A stretch of 64,000 nt of DNA from Chitinophaga agrisoli (GCF_008386695.1 NZ_VUOC01000002.1:1418481-1482480); one strand, 5' to 3'; numbered from the stretch's first letter, positions 1-7,556 are shown. Program-made: numbers and translations. The notes: a model not told the origin generated them from the sequence alone.

Positions 1-72
1 TTTCTCCCGGCCAGGTTTAAAGTAAACGGCATTATGCGCTCTGGCCGCGATCAAAACGCTGAATGGGCACAT
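1..72 (-). CDS. possible 5' end of a divergent gene, cut by window edge
   Basis: An ATG at 72 (minus strand) opens a reading frame of 24 codons that runs off the left edge without a stop (begins MCPFSVLIAARAHNAVYF). A TAnnTTTG box lies 28 bases upstream on the same strand, and a second such box faces the AraC regulator on the other strand, which is the usual arrangement for a regulator and a divergent target. I do not recognise the 24 residues. An open frame this short can occur by chance, so the gene itself is only a suggestion. Confidence 0.3.
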   Translation of the reverse strand, partial: MCPFSVLIAARAHNAVYFKPGREK

Positions 73-99
73 TGCCAGGTAGTTACAGTCTCTTTTATT

Positions 100-107
100 C
101 AAATTTA
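100..107 (-). promoter_or_regulatory. -7 box TAnnTTTG for leftward gene
   Basis: The minus strand reads TAAATTTG, an exact match to the Bacteroidota -7 consensus, 28 bases before the ATG at 72. No clear TTG -33 element is present at the normal distance. The call rests on the match and on the divergent layout. Confidence 0.4.
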
Positions 108-112
108 TAAAT

Positions 113-120
113 TAGCTTTG
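113..120 (+). promoter_or_regulatory. -7 box TAnnTTTG for the AraC regulator
   Basis: TAGCTTTG fits the consensus and sits 43 bases before the ATG at 164, giving an inferred leader of about 37 bases. It lies only five bases from the oppositely oriented box at 100-107, so one bound protein could control both directions. Confidence 0.45.
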
Positions 121-163
121 ATGCGCCAGGAGCCAACCTGGTTCCGGTCACCAACTTAATTGA

Positions 164-1015
164 ATGACACAGATTTTTCTCCATAGTCCGACCAATGCCC
201 AGTTCAGGCTGGTTTATGATGAAGCTCATTTCGACCGCGTTTTTTATGGAAAAGACAGGAAGGATAAGCTGCTTACTATTGCCTGGAACAAGGGAAAGGA
301 CCAGCAGGTCAATATCGACAACGTGGTTTATTTGTTTCCCGCCAACACGATCCTTTGCCTCATGGTCAACGAAACCTTTCATTTTGAAGATCCGTCAACG
401 ATCGTAGCCTGGCAGTTCAACAAGGAGTTTTACTGTATCGTCAATCATGACAAGGAAGTAAGCTGTGTGGGTTTTCTATTTTATGGCTCGTCTCAAAAGA
501 TGTTTGTCAGCCTCAATGAACATCATCAGGAAAAGATAGAAGCCCTGCAACATGTCTTCCTGGACGAGTTTTCCACCTCGGATCATATCCAGGGCGAAAT
601 GATGCAGGTGCTGCTCAAACGTTTGATCATTATTGTTACGCGGCTGGCCAAAGAACAATATATTACCGAAAAAGAGCTGACCGGCGACAAGCTGGACCTG
701 GTCAGGAAATTCAACCTGCTGGTCGAGAACCATTACCGCAAAGAACACCAGGTCAAATTCTACGCGGAGCAGCTTTTCAAATCTCCCAAGACACTGTCGA
801 ATATGTTTGCGCTATATAATCATAAAAGCCCGCTGTTGGTGATACAGGAAAGGGTATTGCTGGAAGCCAAAAGGCTGCTTTTTTATACGGAAAAAACGTC
901 CAAAGAAATTGCAAATGACCTGGGCTTTGAAAACGCCAATCACTTCAGCAAATTCTTCAAAAAACACACCGGCAAGGTGCCGACCGAATTTAAGAAGGTC
1001 AGCCCGGTTGCCTAA
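164..1015 (+). CDS. AraC family transcriptional regulator
   Basis: A 283-aa DNA-binding regulator. Residues about 1-180 form a cupin-like sensing region without a motif I can tie to a ligand. Residues about 190-280 carry the paired helix-turn-helix of the AraC family: the first helices around KSPKTLSNMF, the second around TSKEIANDLGFENANHFSKF, then the family ending KHTGKVPTEFKK. The ATG at 164 follows a good -7 box. It is followed 179 bases later by the DUF417/AhpD-like/crotonase operon and may control it. In E. coli the DUF417 protein RclC is likewise controlled by an AraC-type regulator (RclR); that parallel is suggestive only. The inducer is unknown. Confidence 0.9.
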   Translation: MTQIFLHSPTNAQFRLVYDEAHFDRVFYGKDRKDKLLTIAWNKGKDQQVNIDNVVYLFPANTILCLMVNETFHFEDPSTIVAWQFNKEFYCIVNHDKEVSCVGFLFYGSSQKMFVSLNEHHQEKIEALQHVFLDEFSTSDHIQGEMMQVLLKRLIIIVTRLAKEQYITEKELTGDKLDLVRKFNLLVENHYRKEHQVKFYAEQLFKSPKTLSNMFALYNHKSPLLVIQERVLLEAKRLLFYTEKTSKEIANDLGFENANHFSKFFKKHTGKVPTEFKKVSPVA

Positions 1016-1128
1016 TTCTATGCTCCGCCTTTATCGCTAACCGCCGGTTCTGGCCTGGCATCTTACCCATTCCCCCCTTCCCATGCCTATTTCGGGAAAT
1101 TGGGACCATTCTTCGGGCAATCCGGGTA

Positions 1129-1159
1129 TTGCCCACCCTTCGTTTTCATCTGACCTTTG
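1129..1159 (+). promoter_or_regulatory. promoter-like TTG-N20-GACCTTTG
   Basis: A TTG at 1129-1131 is followed after 20 bases by GACCTTTG (1152-1159), one mismatch from TAnnTTTG. The predicted start of transcription near 1166 leaves a leader of about 30 bases before the ATG at 1195. This supports choosing that ATG over the upstream in-frame ATG at 1129, which overlaps the promoter. Confidence 0.45.
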
Positions 1160-1194
1160 GAGTATCAAAAAAACAGCAAAAAACACTTCAAACA

Positions 1195-1731
1195 ATGGAA
1201 ACGCTCACCACTTCTACTTTGTCTCAGGACGCTCCACAAACCGCACAAAGCAACTTAACCAAACTGGCCGCCTGGATAAGCGAAAAAAATCTGCCCTTCC
1301 TTATTACCAGTATTACTATGATCGTGATGCTACTTTGGGCAGGTTCCTTTAAAATGACCAGCCCGGGCGCCGAAGGCATTATACCACTGGTGTCAAACAG
1401 TCCCTTCATCAGCTGGCATTTCAAATTATTCGGGCCTTATATCGGCTCAGACATCATTGGCCTTACCGAAATTATTGCCGCCCTCCTTTTCATCACGGGC
1501 TATTTCAAACCCAAAGCCGGCATCCTTGGCGGCCTGATAACAATAGTCATGTTTTTCATTACCAGCACCATGCTTATCACCACACCTGACACGATAGTAA
1601 AAGTCAATGGCATGGGGTATATGAACAACCTGGGCCTGTTCCTGTTCAAAGACACCATCTCACTGGGGGTATCTTTTTACCTCATCAGCTATTTTGGTAA
1701 AAAGGCTATCCTTTCCGAAAATAAAAAATAA
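1195..1731 (+). CDS. DUF417 (YkgB/RclC-type) inner-membrane protein
   Basis: A 178-aa protein with four hydrophobic segments (about residues 33-52, 80-98, 103-122 and 140-158), as in the DUF417 family. The phrase LLWAGSFKMTSPGAEGI near residue 46 and the HFKLFGPYIGSDIIGLTEI stretch are typical of it. The best-studied relative, RclC of E. coli, belongs to a reactive-chlorine defence system; whether this protein does the same is unknown. The frame is open from 1129 but the ATG at 1195 gives the usual family length and follows the promoter-like site. It leads an operon-like set with the AhpD-like gene (49 bases on) and the crotonase. Confidence 0.85.
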   Translation: METLTTSTLSQDAPQTAQSNLTKLAAWISEKNLPFLITSITMIVMLLWAGSFKMTSPGAEGIIPLVSNSPFISWHFKLFGPYIGSDIIGLTEIIAALLFITGYFKPKAGILGGLITIVMFFITSTMLITTPDTIVKVNGMGYMNNLGLFLFKDTISLGVSFYLISYFGKKAILSENKK

Positions 1732-1780
1732 CAACCCATCGCCGCAATTTGAATCAACAAAAACAAGCAAAAATAACGAT

Positions 1781-2314
1781 ATGAAAGCTTTCCCAATTCC
1801 AACCAAAGATCAGGTGTCTCCCGCTAACCAGGCTATTTTCGATAACCTGACTAAAGTGGTTGGCCGCGTGCCCAACTTATACGCCACCCTGGCTCATTCA
1901 GAAAACGCACTGGGCAACTACCTCGCCCTGCAGAACGGCAAATCATCCCTGCGGGCTAAAGAACGCGAGGTAATAAATCTCGTAGTCAGCGAGGTGAATG
2001 GATGTTTATACTGCTTAAGCGCCCACACCGCTTTGGCCAAAATGCAGGGTTTTACTGATGAACAAATATTAGAGATCCGCCGTGCCGCGATAACATTCGA
2101 CTCCAAACTGGATACGCTGGCTAAACTGGTTAAAAGCATCACCGAAAACAGGGGACATGCGGACGGGGTATTGCTTGACAACTTTTACGCCGCCGGTTAT
2201 AATGAGGGCAGCCTGGCCGATGTGGTGATGGCAATCGGCGATAAGATCATTACCAACTATATGTTTGCCTTAACTGCCGTCCCCATCGACTTCCCGGTAG
2301 CACCTGCGATCTAA
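1781..2314 (+). CDS. carboxymuconolactone decarboxylase / AhpD-like protein
   Basis: A 177-aa protein of the AhpD-like all-helical superfamily. The redox-active motif is visible as CLYCLSAH: Cys75, Cys78 and His82, preceded by Glu71. Members with this CxxC-x3-H signature usually act as small alkylhydroperoxidases, while those lacking it are decarboxylases, so peroxide or thiol redox chemistry is the likelier role. The frame is open from 1694, overlapping the previous gene, but the ATG at 1781 gives a normal N-terminus (MKAFPIPTKD). It sits 49 bases after the DUF417 gene and 35 before the crotonase and is probably co-transcribed with both. Confidence 0.88.
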   Translation: MKAFPIPTKDQVSPANQAIFDNLTKVVGRVPNLYATLAHSENALGNYLALQNGKSSLRAKEREVINLVVSEVNGCLYCLSAHTALAKMQGFTDEQILEIRRAAITFDSKLDTLAKLVKSITENRGHADGVLLDNFYAAGYNEGSLADVVMAIGDKIITNYMFALTAVPIDFPVAPAI

Positions 2315-2349
2315 TCATAAAGATTCATTCACGCTCTATTCATTTCGAT

Positions 2350-3135
2350 ATGGAAACTTCAATGATACCTGCATACTTTGAACGGTTTGGCCATCTGAAT
2401 ATGAGCCGGACTGCAAATGGCATATTAACCGTACGTTTTACCACCGATAATGGTCCGATCGTATTTACCGGAACTGACCACCGTGATTTTGTCGAAGCCT
2501 TTAGCCAGATAGCCCAGGACCGGGATAATAAAGTAGTTATCCTGACCGGGACCGGTGATGAGTTCTTTGCGCAGATTGACGGCCCGAGTTTAGGTGATAT
2601 TACGAACCCGAGAGACTGGGATAAGACCTGGTGGGAAGGTCAGCAATCATTACAAAACCTGACCAGTATTGGCGTACCTGTAATTTCAGCCATTAATGGA
2701 CCAGCTACCGTCCATTCGGAATTTGCTTTAACGGCTGATATCATCATTGCAAGCGAACAGGCGTATTTCCAGGATTATCCCCATTTAACCTTCGGCATCG
2801 TGCCCGGCGATGGTATGCAAACCGTCTGGGCCAGGGCGCTGGGCGAGTACCGCAACAAATACTTCCATTATACACAACAAAAGATCACTGCCCGTGAAGC
2901 GAAAGTCCTGGGCGTAGTTGCCGAGGTATTACCCGATAACGCATCGCTGATGGACCGCGCAAATGCACTCGCAGCGCAACTGCTCTCTATACCGGAACTT
3001 ACGCGCCGGCACATGCGGGCTATGTTTGTTGCACCGCTCAGGAAAGCTTTGCTGGAACAAGTAGGTTATGGTCTGGCTGTCGAAGGCATTACGGCTACAG
3101 ATCTGAGGATCGCGGCGGAGGAAAAGAACAGGTAG
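2350..3135 (+). CDS. crotonase-family hydrolase resembling 6-oxocamphor hydrolase
   Basis: A 261-aa enoyl-CoA hydratase/isomerase fold protein. By memory of the family it aligns with 6-oxocamphor hydrolase, a crotonase that cleaves a C-C bond in cyclic beta-diketones without using CoA. Shared blocks are VVILTGTG (residues 62-69), a WWEGQQSL-like stretch at 94-101, INGPATVHSE (115-124) and the FQDYPHLTFGIVPGDG block (140-155). The residues described as catalytic there, His45, His122 and Asp154, correspond to His44, His122 and Asp154 here. A generic enoyl-CoA hydratase would show a Glu pair instead, which is not evident. Its substrate is unknown. It is the last gene before a strong terminator. 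Confidence 0.8.
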   Translation: METSMIPAYFERFGHLNMSRTANGILTVRFTTDNGPIVFTGTDHRDFVEAFSQIAQDRDNKVVILTGTGDEFFAQIDGPSLGDITNPRDWDKTWWEGQQSLQNLTSIGVPVISAINGPATVHSEFALTADIIIASEQAYFQDYPHLTFGIVPGDGMQTVWARALGEYRNKYFHYTQQKITAREAKVLGVVAEVLPDNASLMDRANALAAQLLSIPELTRRHMRAMFVAPLRKALLEQVGYGLAVEGITATDLRIAAEEKNR

Positions 3136-3196
3136 ATACGTTAGGGGATATAGTTTCAATTCTTTTCGCATTTAAATCAACGCGTGAATGGCATAG

Positions 3197-3233
3197 AAAG
3201 AGGGTGTCTCAAAACTAAAGAGACACCCTCTTT
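3197..3233. terminator. bidirectional terminator between convergent genes
   Basis: A perfect 14-bp inverted repeat (AAAGAGGGTGTCTC, 9-base loop, reverse complement) lies between the crotonase gene and the converging dehydrogenase gene. Its A/T ends provide a short T run in either direction. Confidence 0.85.
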
Positions 3234-3308
3234 CTCATCGTATCCTTATACATTTGGAAAATTAGAAGGCCTGACCATATCTCTCTGGTACTTGATTGTT
3301 GATTGCAT

Positions 3309-4067
3309 TTAGAAACCATACATACCACCGGAAACGGAGATGAGTTCACCGGTGATCCAGGCTGCGTCATCAGAGGCGATAAATACAGCTGCTTTGGCGA
3401 TATCCTCCGGCTGCCCCCTGCGGCCAAGCGGTGTATTGGTAATAAACATCTTCTCGTAGTCACTACCAGGAGTAACACCAGCACTACGTGCACCTTCAGT
3501 ATCCGTCGCCCCCGGGAGGATAGAGTTGATCCGAACGTTTCTTCCGCCGAGCTCTTTTGACAAAGCTATGGTGAAGGCATCTAATGCCGCCTTGGTGGAA
3601 GAGTATAAAGAGGCTGCCGGAAGCGGGTACTTGCTTGCTCCCGAACTGATATTGATAATATTCCCCCCTTTATCGCCAAACAGTTTCAATGCTGCCTGAG
3701 TGGTGAGTACCGGCCCTAATACATTGACATTATAACTCTGGTGAAAAGCTTCTACTGATATTTGTTCAATAGGCGCGTAACCTTGTGCAACAGCGTTATT
3801 CACCAGGATATCCAATGTACCGAAGGCCTTTTCCGTTTCAGCAAACAGCCTGCTTACATCTGCTTCGTTTGAAACATCGGCCTGTACAGCAATGGCGGTA
3901 CCGCCATTATCGGTGATGGCTTTCACCACCTTGTCAGCGCTTTCTTTGCTGGAGGCGTAATTCACAACAACTTTTGCGCCTGCTGCGGCAAAGTATCTGG
4001 CGATGGCTGCACCAATCCCTTTGGACGAGCCTGTTACTATTGCTACTTTATTTTCTAATTTGCTCAT
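3309..4067 (-). CDS. SDR family oxidoreductase (FabG-like)
   Basis: A 252-aa classical short-chain dehydrogenase/reductase. The cofactor motif TGSSKGIG is at residues 12-19, the structural NNA at 90-92, and the catalytic set Ser141/142, Tyr155 and Lys159 in YSSTK. The frame is open to 4097, but MSKLENKVAIVTG is the normal family start, at 4067. The Asn-Tyr-Ala stretch after the second beta strand suggests NADP use. It lies 58 bases downstream of another SDR gene on the same strand, and the two probably form one unit divergent from an HxlR regulator. FabG-like sequence alone does not fix the substrate. Confidence 0.9.
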   Translation of the reverse strand: MSKLENKVAIVTGSSKGIGAAIARYFAAAGAKVVVNYASSKESADKVVKAITDNGGTAIAVQADVSNEADVSRLFAETEKAFGTLDILVNNAVAQGYAPIEQISVEAFHQSYNVNVLGPVLTTQAALKLFGDKGGNIINISSGASKYPLPAASLYSSTKAALDAFTIALSKELGGRNVRINSILPGATDTEGARSAGVTPGSDYEKMFITNTPLGRRGQPEDIAKAAVFIASDDAAWITGELISVSGGMYGF

Positions 4068-4125
4068 TTTCCGAAAGTTTAAAAGATTTAAAGGCACGGC
4101 TTCTAATTCGTGCCAGTGAGGATAA

Positions 4126-4878
4126 TTATTTGGCGAGATAGGTCATACCGCCATCAACAAGGAGTTCGGCGCCAAGCAAAAACGAAGAATCATCAGAAGC
4201 CAGGAAAACCGCCGTTTTACCGATGTCAGCGGGTTGCCCGATCCTGCCTATCGGCATTACGCCTGCGAAGTGTTTTTTTACCGCTTCAACTTGTTCTGCC
4301 GGAACAAACTTGTCAAATGCCGGTGTATCTGTCGTACCGGGTGTGATGACATTTGCCCTGATCTTTCTATCTAACAAATCATTTGAAAAGGATTTCGCAA
4401 AAAAGATCACCGCTGCTTTTGCAGCGCCATAAAGCCCGAATGAAGGATACGCCCGATGTGCTGCGTTTGACCCGATCAGGATGATAGAACCACCATCATT
4501 CATATAAGGGAGCGCTTTATTGACAGTGAAGAAAACACTTTTCAGGTTCAGATCTAACAGCTTGTCATAGTCGGCTTCGCTGGTATCTGCGACAGTTCCT
4601 GTAGTTCCAGCACCTGCATTAGCAACAATCACATCTATCTTGCCCAACTTTTCAGCAGTATCTTTAAAAACGCTCTCTAACTCAGAAAGATTGGTGACAT
4701 CGGCATTAAGGCCTATGAAATTGTCCCCCAGCTGCGCCACCGAACTTGCTAAAGTTTCCTGGTTTCTGCCAATGATCGCACCTTTGGCGCCTTCATTTTT
4801 AAATGCTTCAGCGATGCCAAAACCAATACCGCTATTACCGCCTGTAATCACGGTTACTTTGTTTTTTAACTTATTCAT
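4126..4878 (-). CDS. SDR family oxidoreductase
   Basis: A 250-aa classical short-chain dehydrogenase with TGGNSGIG at residues 12-19, NAG at 87-89, Ser137, and Tyr150/Lys154 in YGAAK. It starts with MNKLKNKVTVITGG and ends with the usual GGxTYL-type tail. Its promoter region (TACCTTTG on the minus strand, 4901-4908) is shared with the divergent HxlR gene at 4979, an arrangement in which HxlR proteins commonly repress or activate the neighbouring oxidoreductase. Substrate unknown. Confidence 0.9.
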   Translation of the reverse strand: MNKLKNKVTVITGGNSGIGFGIAEAFKNEGAKGAIIGRNQETLASSVAQLGDNFIGLNADVTNLSELESVFKDTAEKLGKIDVIVANAGAGTTGTVADTSEADYDKLLDLNLKSVFFTVNKALPYMNDGGSIILIGSNAAHRAYPSFGLYGAAKAAVIFFAKSFSNDLLDRKIRANVITPGTTDTPAFDKFVPAEQVEAVKKHFAGVMPIGRIGQPADIGKTAVFLASDDSSFLLGAELLVDGGMTYLAK

Positions 4879-4900
4879 TGTTTCTTTTTAAATGTTGCGA

Positions 4901-4908
4901 CAAAGGTA
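4901..4908 (-). promoter_or_regulatory. -7 box for the SDR pair
   Basis: The minus strand reads TACCTTTG, matching TAnnTTTG, 22 bases before the ATG at 4878. Confidence 0.55.
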
Positions 4909-4916
4909 GAGGGTCC

Positions 4917-4935
4917 AAGTTATTTTAAGTAACTT
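4917..4935. promoter_or_regulatory. operator-like dyad AAGTTA-N7-TAACTT
   Basis: Perfect 6-bp inverted arms with a 7-base spacer, overlapping the rightward -7 box at 4930-4937 and lying just upstream of the leftward one. The position suits binding by the HxlR-type dimer encoded next door, which is inference. Confidence 0.45.
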
Positions 4936-4937
4936 TG
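4930..4937 (+). promoter_or_regulatory. -7 box for the HxlR regulator
   Basis: TAACTTTG matches TAnnTTTG and lies 41 bases before the ATG at 4979. The inferred transcript would begin near 4944, upstream of the ACACCGGTGT palindrome. Confidence 0.55.
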
Positions 4938-4955
4938 TACTGAAAAGTAATGGTA

Positions 4956-4965
4956 ACACCGGTGT
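4956..4965. promoter_or_regulatory. palindrome ACACCGGTGT in the HxlR leader
   Basis: A perfect 10-bp palindrome within a longer imperfect dyad (GTAACACCGGTGTAAC) between the rightward -7 box and the start codon. It is a second candidate site for autoregulation. Confidence 0.35.
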
Positions 4966-4978
4966 AACTAAGTAACAT

Positions 4979-5380
4979 ATGAAGTGTGCAATAACAGCGT
5001 TTCAACAGGAACAAAAAAAGAGAACCAGATCAGTTCAGGATGCCATGTACGCGCTAAATGGCAAATGGAAGATCTCAATTATTTCATCGATCTGCTGCTT
5101 TGGGAAAAGACGATTTTCCGATATTTTAAATGACGTGGAAGGTATTTCCAATAGGATGTTGAGTAAGGAGTTAAAGGAACTGGAAATAAACCAGCTCGTG
5201 AAACGGACGATTTTAGATACGCAGCCTATAACAGTTCAATATGAATTGACGGAGCACGGCAATACACTGCAAACCATTATCAGCAACCTGGCAGAATGGG
5301 GTGTTGTACACCGTAATAAAATCACCGGTAAAAAGGTAGAATCGATTGAAACTTCTTGTAATGAAAAAATAGATGTATGA
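4979..5380 (+). CDS. HxlR family winged-helix regulator
   Basis: A 133-aa regulator. The HxlR signature is seen as ALNGKWKISIISSI near residues 25-38, followed by FSDILNDVEGISNRMLSKELKELE (recognition helix region) and the wing ending in VQYELTEHG. Proteins of this family are small dimeric DNA-binding proteins, often redox or electrophile responsive; Cys residues at 3, 39 and 40 could serve sensing, but this is not known. It is divergent from the SDR pair and is their likely regulator. Confidence 0.9.
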   Translation: MKCAITAFQQEQKKRTRSVQDAMYALNGKWKISIISSICCFGKRRFSDILNDVEGISNRMLSKELKELEINQLVKRTILDTQPITVQYELTEHGNTLQTIISNLAEWGVVHRNKITGKKVESIETSCNEKIDV

Positions 5381-5530
5381 TGGGAATTGGCTGTTCAATT
5401 GCTATCAGCAACCTTATATGTAGGTGATCTCTACATCTGGAGTTAAACGGCATACGAACCACTGGACTCCATGAAACAATCCGGTTAATTTATGCGTTGG
5501 ATAAGGCTTCCAGTGGCCCAAAAAACAAAC

Positions 5531-5552
5531 AAAGTGGGCAAAAGCCCACTTT
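5531..5552 (-). terminator. terminator of tRNA-Pro
   Basis: AAAGTGGGC and GCCCACTTT form a perfect 9-bp stem with a 4-base loop just past the 3' end of the tRNA on the minus strand, followed by a T-rich run (TTTGTTTGTTTTTT). Confidence 0.85.
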
Positions 5553-5563
5553 GTCAAGTGATG

Positions 5564-5637
5564 TCGGGATGACAGGATTCGAACCTGCGACCTCGTCGTC
5601 CCGAACGACGCACGCTACCGGACTGCGCTACATCCCG
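5564..5637 (-). tRNA. tRNA-Pro (CGG)
   Basis: The minus strand folds as a full cloverleaf of 74 nt: acceptor CGGGATG/CATCCCG with discriminator A, anticodon stem CGTCG/CGACG around loop TTCGGGA giving anticodon CGG, and a T loop GGTTCGAATCC. No CCA is encoded. It has its own promoter upstream and a hairpin terminator downstream. The accessory block at 1-5.4 kb abuts its 3' end. Confidence 0.95.
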
Positions 5638-5647
5638 AAATGGGTTG

Positions 5648-5677
5648 CAAATTTACTCTTTGATTCCAAATATCAAA
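5648..5677 (-). promoter_or_regulatory. promoter of tRNA-Pro
   Basis: On the minus strand TTTG (5677-5674), an 18-base spacer and TAAATTTG (5655-5648) match the Bacteroidota -33/-7 pattern. The inferred start lies just before the mature 5' end at 5637. Confidence 0.6.
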
Positions 5678-5793
5678 AAAATATTTCCTCCAGGCGCCTC
5701 CATTCCCTTCAAAAACACCCCGTTTTAACCCAGTTACCTAATCCGGCACCCAAGGACTTGTAAACCTATTTCAGGACTAGACCACTTATAGAT

Positions 5794-5848
5794 AACCGGT
5801 ATATAACCCGTATCTGACCCGTATGTAACCCGTATATAACCCGTCCCT
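5794..5848 (+). repeat. five 11-bp tandem repeats, AACCCGTATNT
   Basis: Five consecutive 11-base units: AACCGGTATAT, AACCCGTATCT, GACCCGTATGT, AACCCGTATAT, AACCCGTCCCT. The core ACCCGTAT is nearly constant and position 10 varies. The array lies 110 bases upstream of the unrecognised gene at 5958. There are no spacers, so it is not CRISPR. A period of 11 bp would place copies on nearly the same face of the helix, as for an iterated protein-binding site. The rest of the gap 5638-5957 holds only AT-rich sequence apart from the tRNA promoter. Confidence 0.8.
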
Positions 5849-5957
5849 TTATAGATACGGCTTATCTACCGCTTATATTCCTTTTTGCTACGAATTAAAA
5901 ACCCCTTATATTGCTATATATCAACCATTTATTAACCGTATACACCCCAGTAATTAC

Positions 5958-6758
5958 ATGGCTATTCTTAAAGAAGGTATAGACTTCACCGGCAGCATCG
6001 GTAACATGACTGCCTACAAAATGAAAGGATCAGACAAGATCATCCTGCGTAAAAAAGGCGGGGCATCAAAAGAAAAGATCCATAACCACCCCAGGTTTGA
6101 GCTTACCCGCCTGAACATGAGCGAGTTTGGCGGCTGCGCTAAAGCCGTTAAAAGCATCCGGAAAACACTGTGGTATGTGAAATCCCTGGCGGATCACAAC
6201 TTTACGCCCTCGCTTACGGAGTTATGCCTGTACATCCAAAAACAGGACACACAGAGTAAACGGGGTAAGCGCAACGTATACGTATCCCGCCACCGCCCGC
6301 TGCTGGAAGGTTTCCGGCTCAATGAGCAAACAAAGTTCGGGGATGTGGTAGCCGGTACGCTCGCCTGTACCATAGACCGGGAAAAGGCATCAGCCACTAT
6401 ACAACTGCCTGCCCTCCTGCCCGGCCTTAACCTGCAGCTGCCCTGGAAGCAGCCGCTTTTCCGCTTTATTTTTACCCTGTGCGTCGCAGAGGACGCCATT
6501 TTTGACGCCAGACCCGGATGGGAAAATTATCCGGAACCGGAGCAACCTGCTATTGCCCATCTGTATACAGACTGGCATATGAAGGAGGAGCCCTTTGACG
6601 CACGTAAGCTGGCACTGGAATTAAACCTGCCCACGCCATTGGAAGACCGGCATACGCTTATTGTAGCCGCAGGCATTGAAATGGGCCTCCCTGTCTCCCA
6701 TAATTTCGTCAAAACAGTAAAGTATGCCGGTTGTGCGGAAATACTGGCAGCGGGTTAA
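5958..6758 (+). CDS. conserved hypothetical protein of unknown function
   Basis: A 266-aa soluble, basic protein with no signal peptide or membrane segment. The N-terminal third (GSIGNMTAYKMKGSDKIILR, then KGGASKEKIHNHPRF) has the Gly/Lys-rich opening seen in a group of Bacteroidota hypothetical proteins that I recall as multi-copy in Chitinophaga; DUF6266 proteins open in a loosely similar way. The middle (RRP-like SRHRPLLEGFRLNEQTKFGDVV) and the C-terminus show no catalytic motif I know. It stands alone between tRNA-Pro and a two-component operon, behind the 11-bp repeat array. The start at 5958 is the first ATG. Function not known. Confidence 0.75.
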   Translation: MAILKEGIDFTGSIGNMTAYKMKGSDKIILRKKGGASKEKIHNHPRFELTRLNMSEFGGCAKAVKSIRKTLWYVKSLADHNFTPSLTELCLYIQKQDTQSKRGKRNVYVSRHRPLLEGFRLNEQTKFGDVVAGTLACTIDREKASATIQLPALLPGLNLQLPWKQPLFRFIFTLCVAEDAIFDARPGWENYPEPEQPAIAHLYTDWHMKEEPFDARKLALELNLPTPLEDRHTLIVAAGIEMGLPVSHNFVKTVKYAGCAEILAAG

Positions 6759-6864
6759 CAGCTCGGGCCTTAGAACCACCATCTAGTGGCCCAACAATAC
6801 TGCCGGCAAATTAATGCATAATCTCCAGGGCGCCCATCCCGGCGATAATTATTACTTTTAGTTC

Positions 6865-7542
6865 ATGAAAGTACTAGTCATCGAAGACGAACCCGCCCTC
6901 CAGACTGCCATCCGGGAGTACCTGGAGCAGCAGGGCTATGTTTGCGAGACAGCGCCGGACTTTCCGCAGGCGCTCACCAAAGTAAATGACTATGATTATG
7001 ACTGCATCGTAGCGGATATAGGCCTGCCCAAAGGCAATGGGCTGGATATTGTACGGGAGCTCAAAGTACTGGAGTCCAGGGCCGGTATAATAATCATTTC
7101 CGCCAAAGACTCCCTGGAGGATAAGCTGAACGGCCTGGACCTGGGCGCAGACGATTATCTCACCAAACCATTCCACCTGTCAGAGCTGAATGCCCGTATT
7201 AACGCCATCCTGCGGCGCAAACACTTTGATGGCAATACCACCATCCAGTTCCAGGAGATCCGGATCCTGCCGGCCTCCAAAACGGTGCTGGTGCATGATA
7301 CGCCGGTGCTGCTTACCGGAAAGGAGTACCAGCTGCTGCTGTATTTTATAGCCAACCAGCGCCGCGTAGTAACAAAGACCGCCCTTGCGGGGCACCTGTG
7401 GGGGGATGTATACGACCAGGCAGGCTCTTACGATTTTATCTACACGCATATCAAAAACCTGCGTAAGAAGCTGCTGGAAGCCGGCTGCGAGGATTATATC
7501 AAAACGGTGTACGGCACCGGCTACCGCTGGTCTGATCAGTAA
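6865..7542 (+). CDS. OmpR/PhoB-type response regulator
   Basis: A 225-aa response regulator. The receiver domain (residues 1-115) has acidic residues EDE at 7-9, phospho-acceptor Asp51, Ser79 and Lys101 in the TKPF motif. The C-terminal winged helix (about 128-223) includes LTGKEYQLLLYF and the terminal TVYGTGYRW typical of the OmpR family. The kinase gene starts 14 bases later and a TonB-dependent receptor gene follows, so the pair probably controls that receptor. The signal is not evident from sequence; a metal or chelate is the usual reason for this arrangement, which is inference. Confidence 0.95.
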   Translation: MKVLVIEDEPALQTAIREYLEQQGYVCETAPDFPQALTKVNDYDYDCIVADIGLPKGNGLDIVRELKVLESRAGIIIISAKDSLEDKLNGLDLGADDYLTKPFHLSELNARINAILRRKHFDGNTTIQFQEIRILPASKTVLVHDTPVLLTGKEYQLLLYFIANQRRVVTKTALAGHLWGDVYDQAGSYDFIYTHIKNLRKKLLEAGCEDYIKTVYGTGYRWSDQ

Positions 7543-7556
7543 ACCGATCGTTATTT

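Noticed and set aside
5497-5763. 88-codon frame
   Set aside because: It runs through tRNA-Pro and its terminator.
5794-5848. Possible CRISPR array
   Set aside because: The 11-base units are contiguous without spacers and no cas gene is near.
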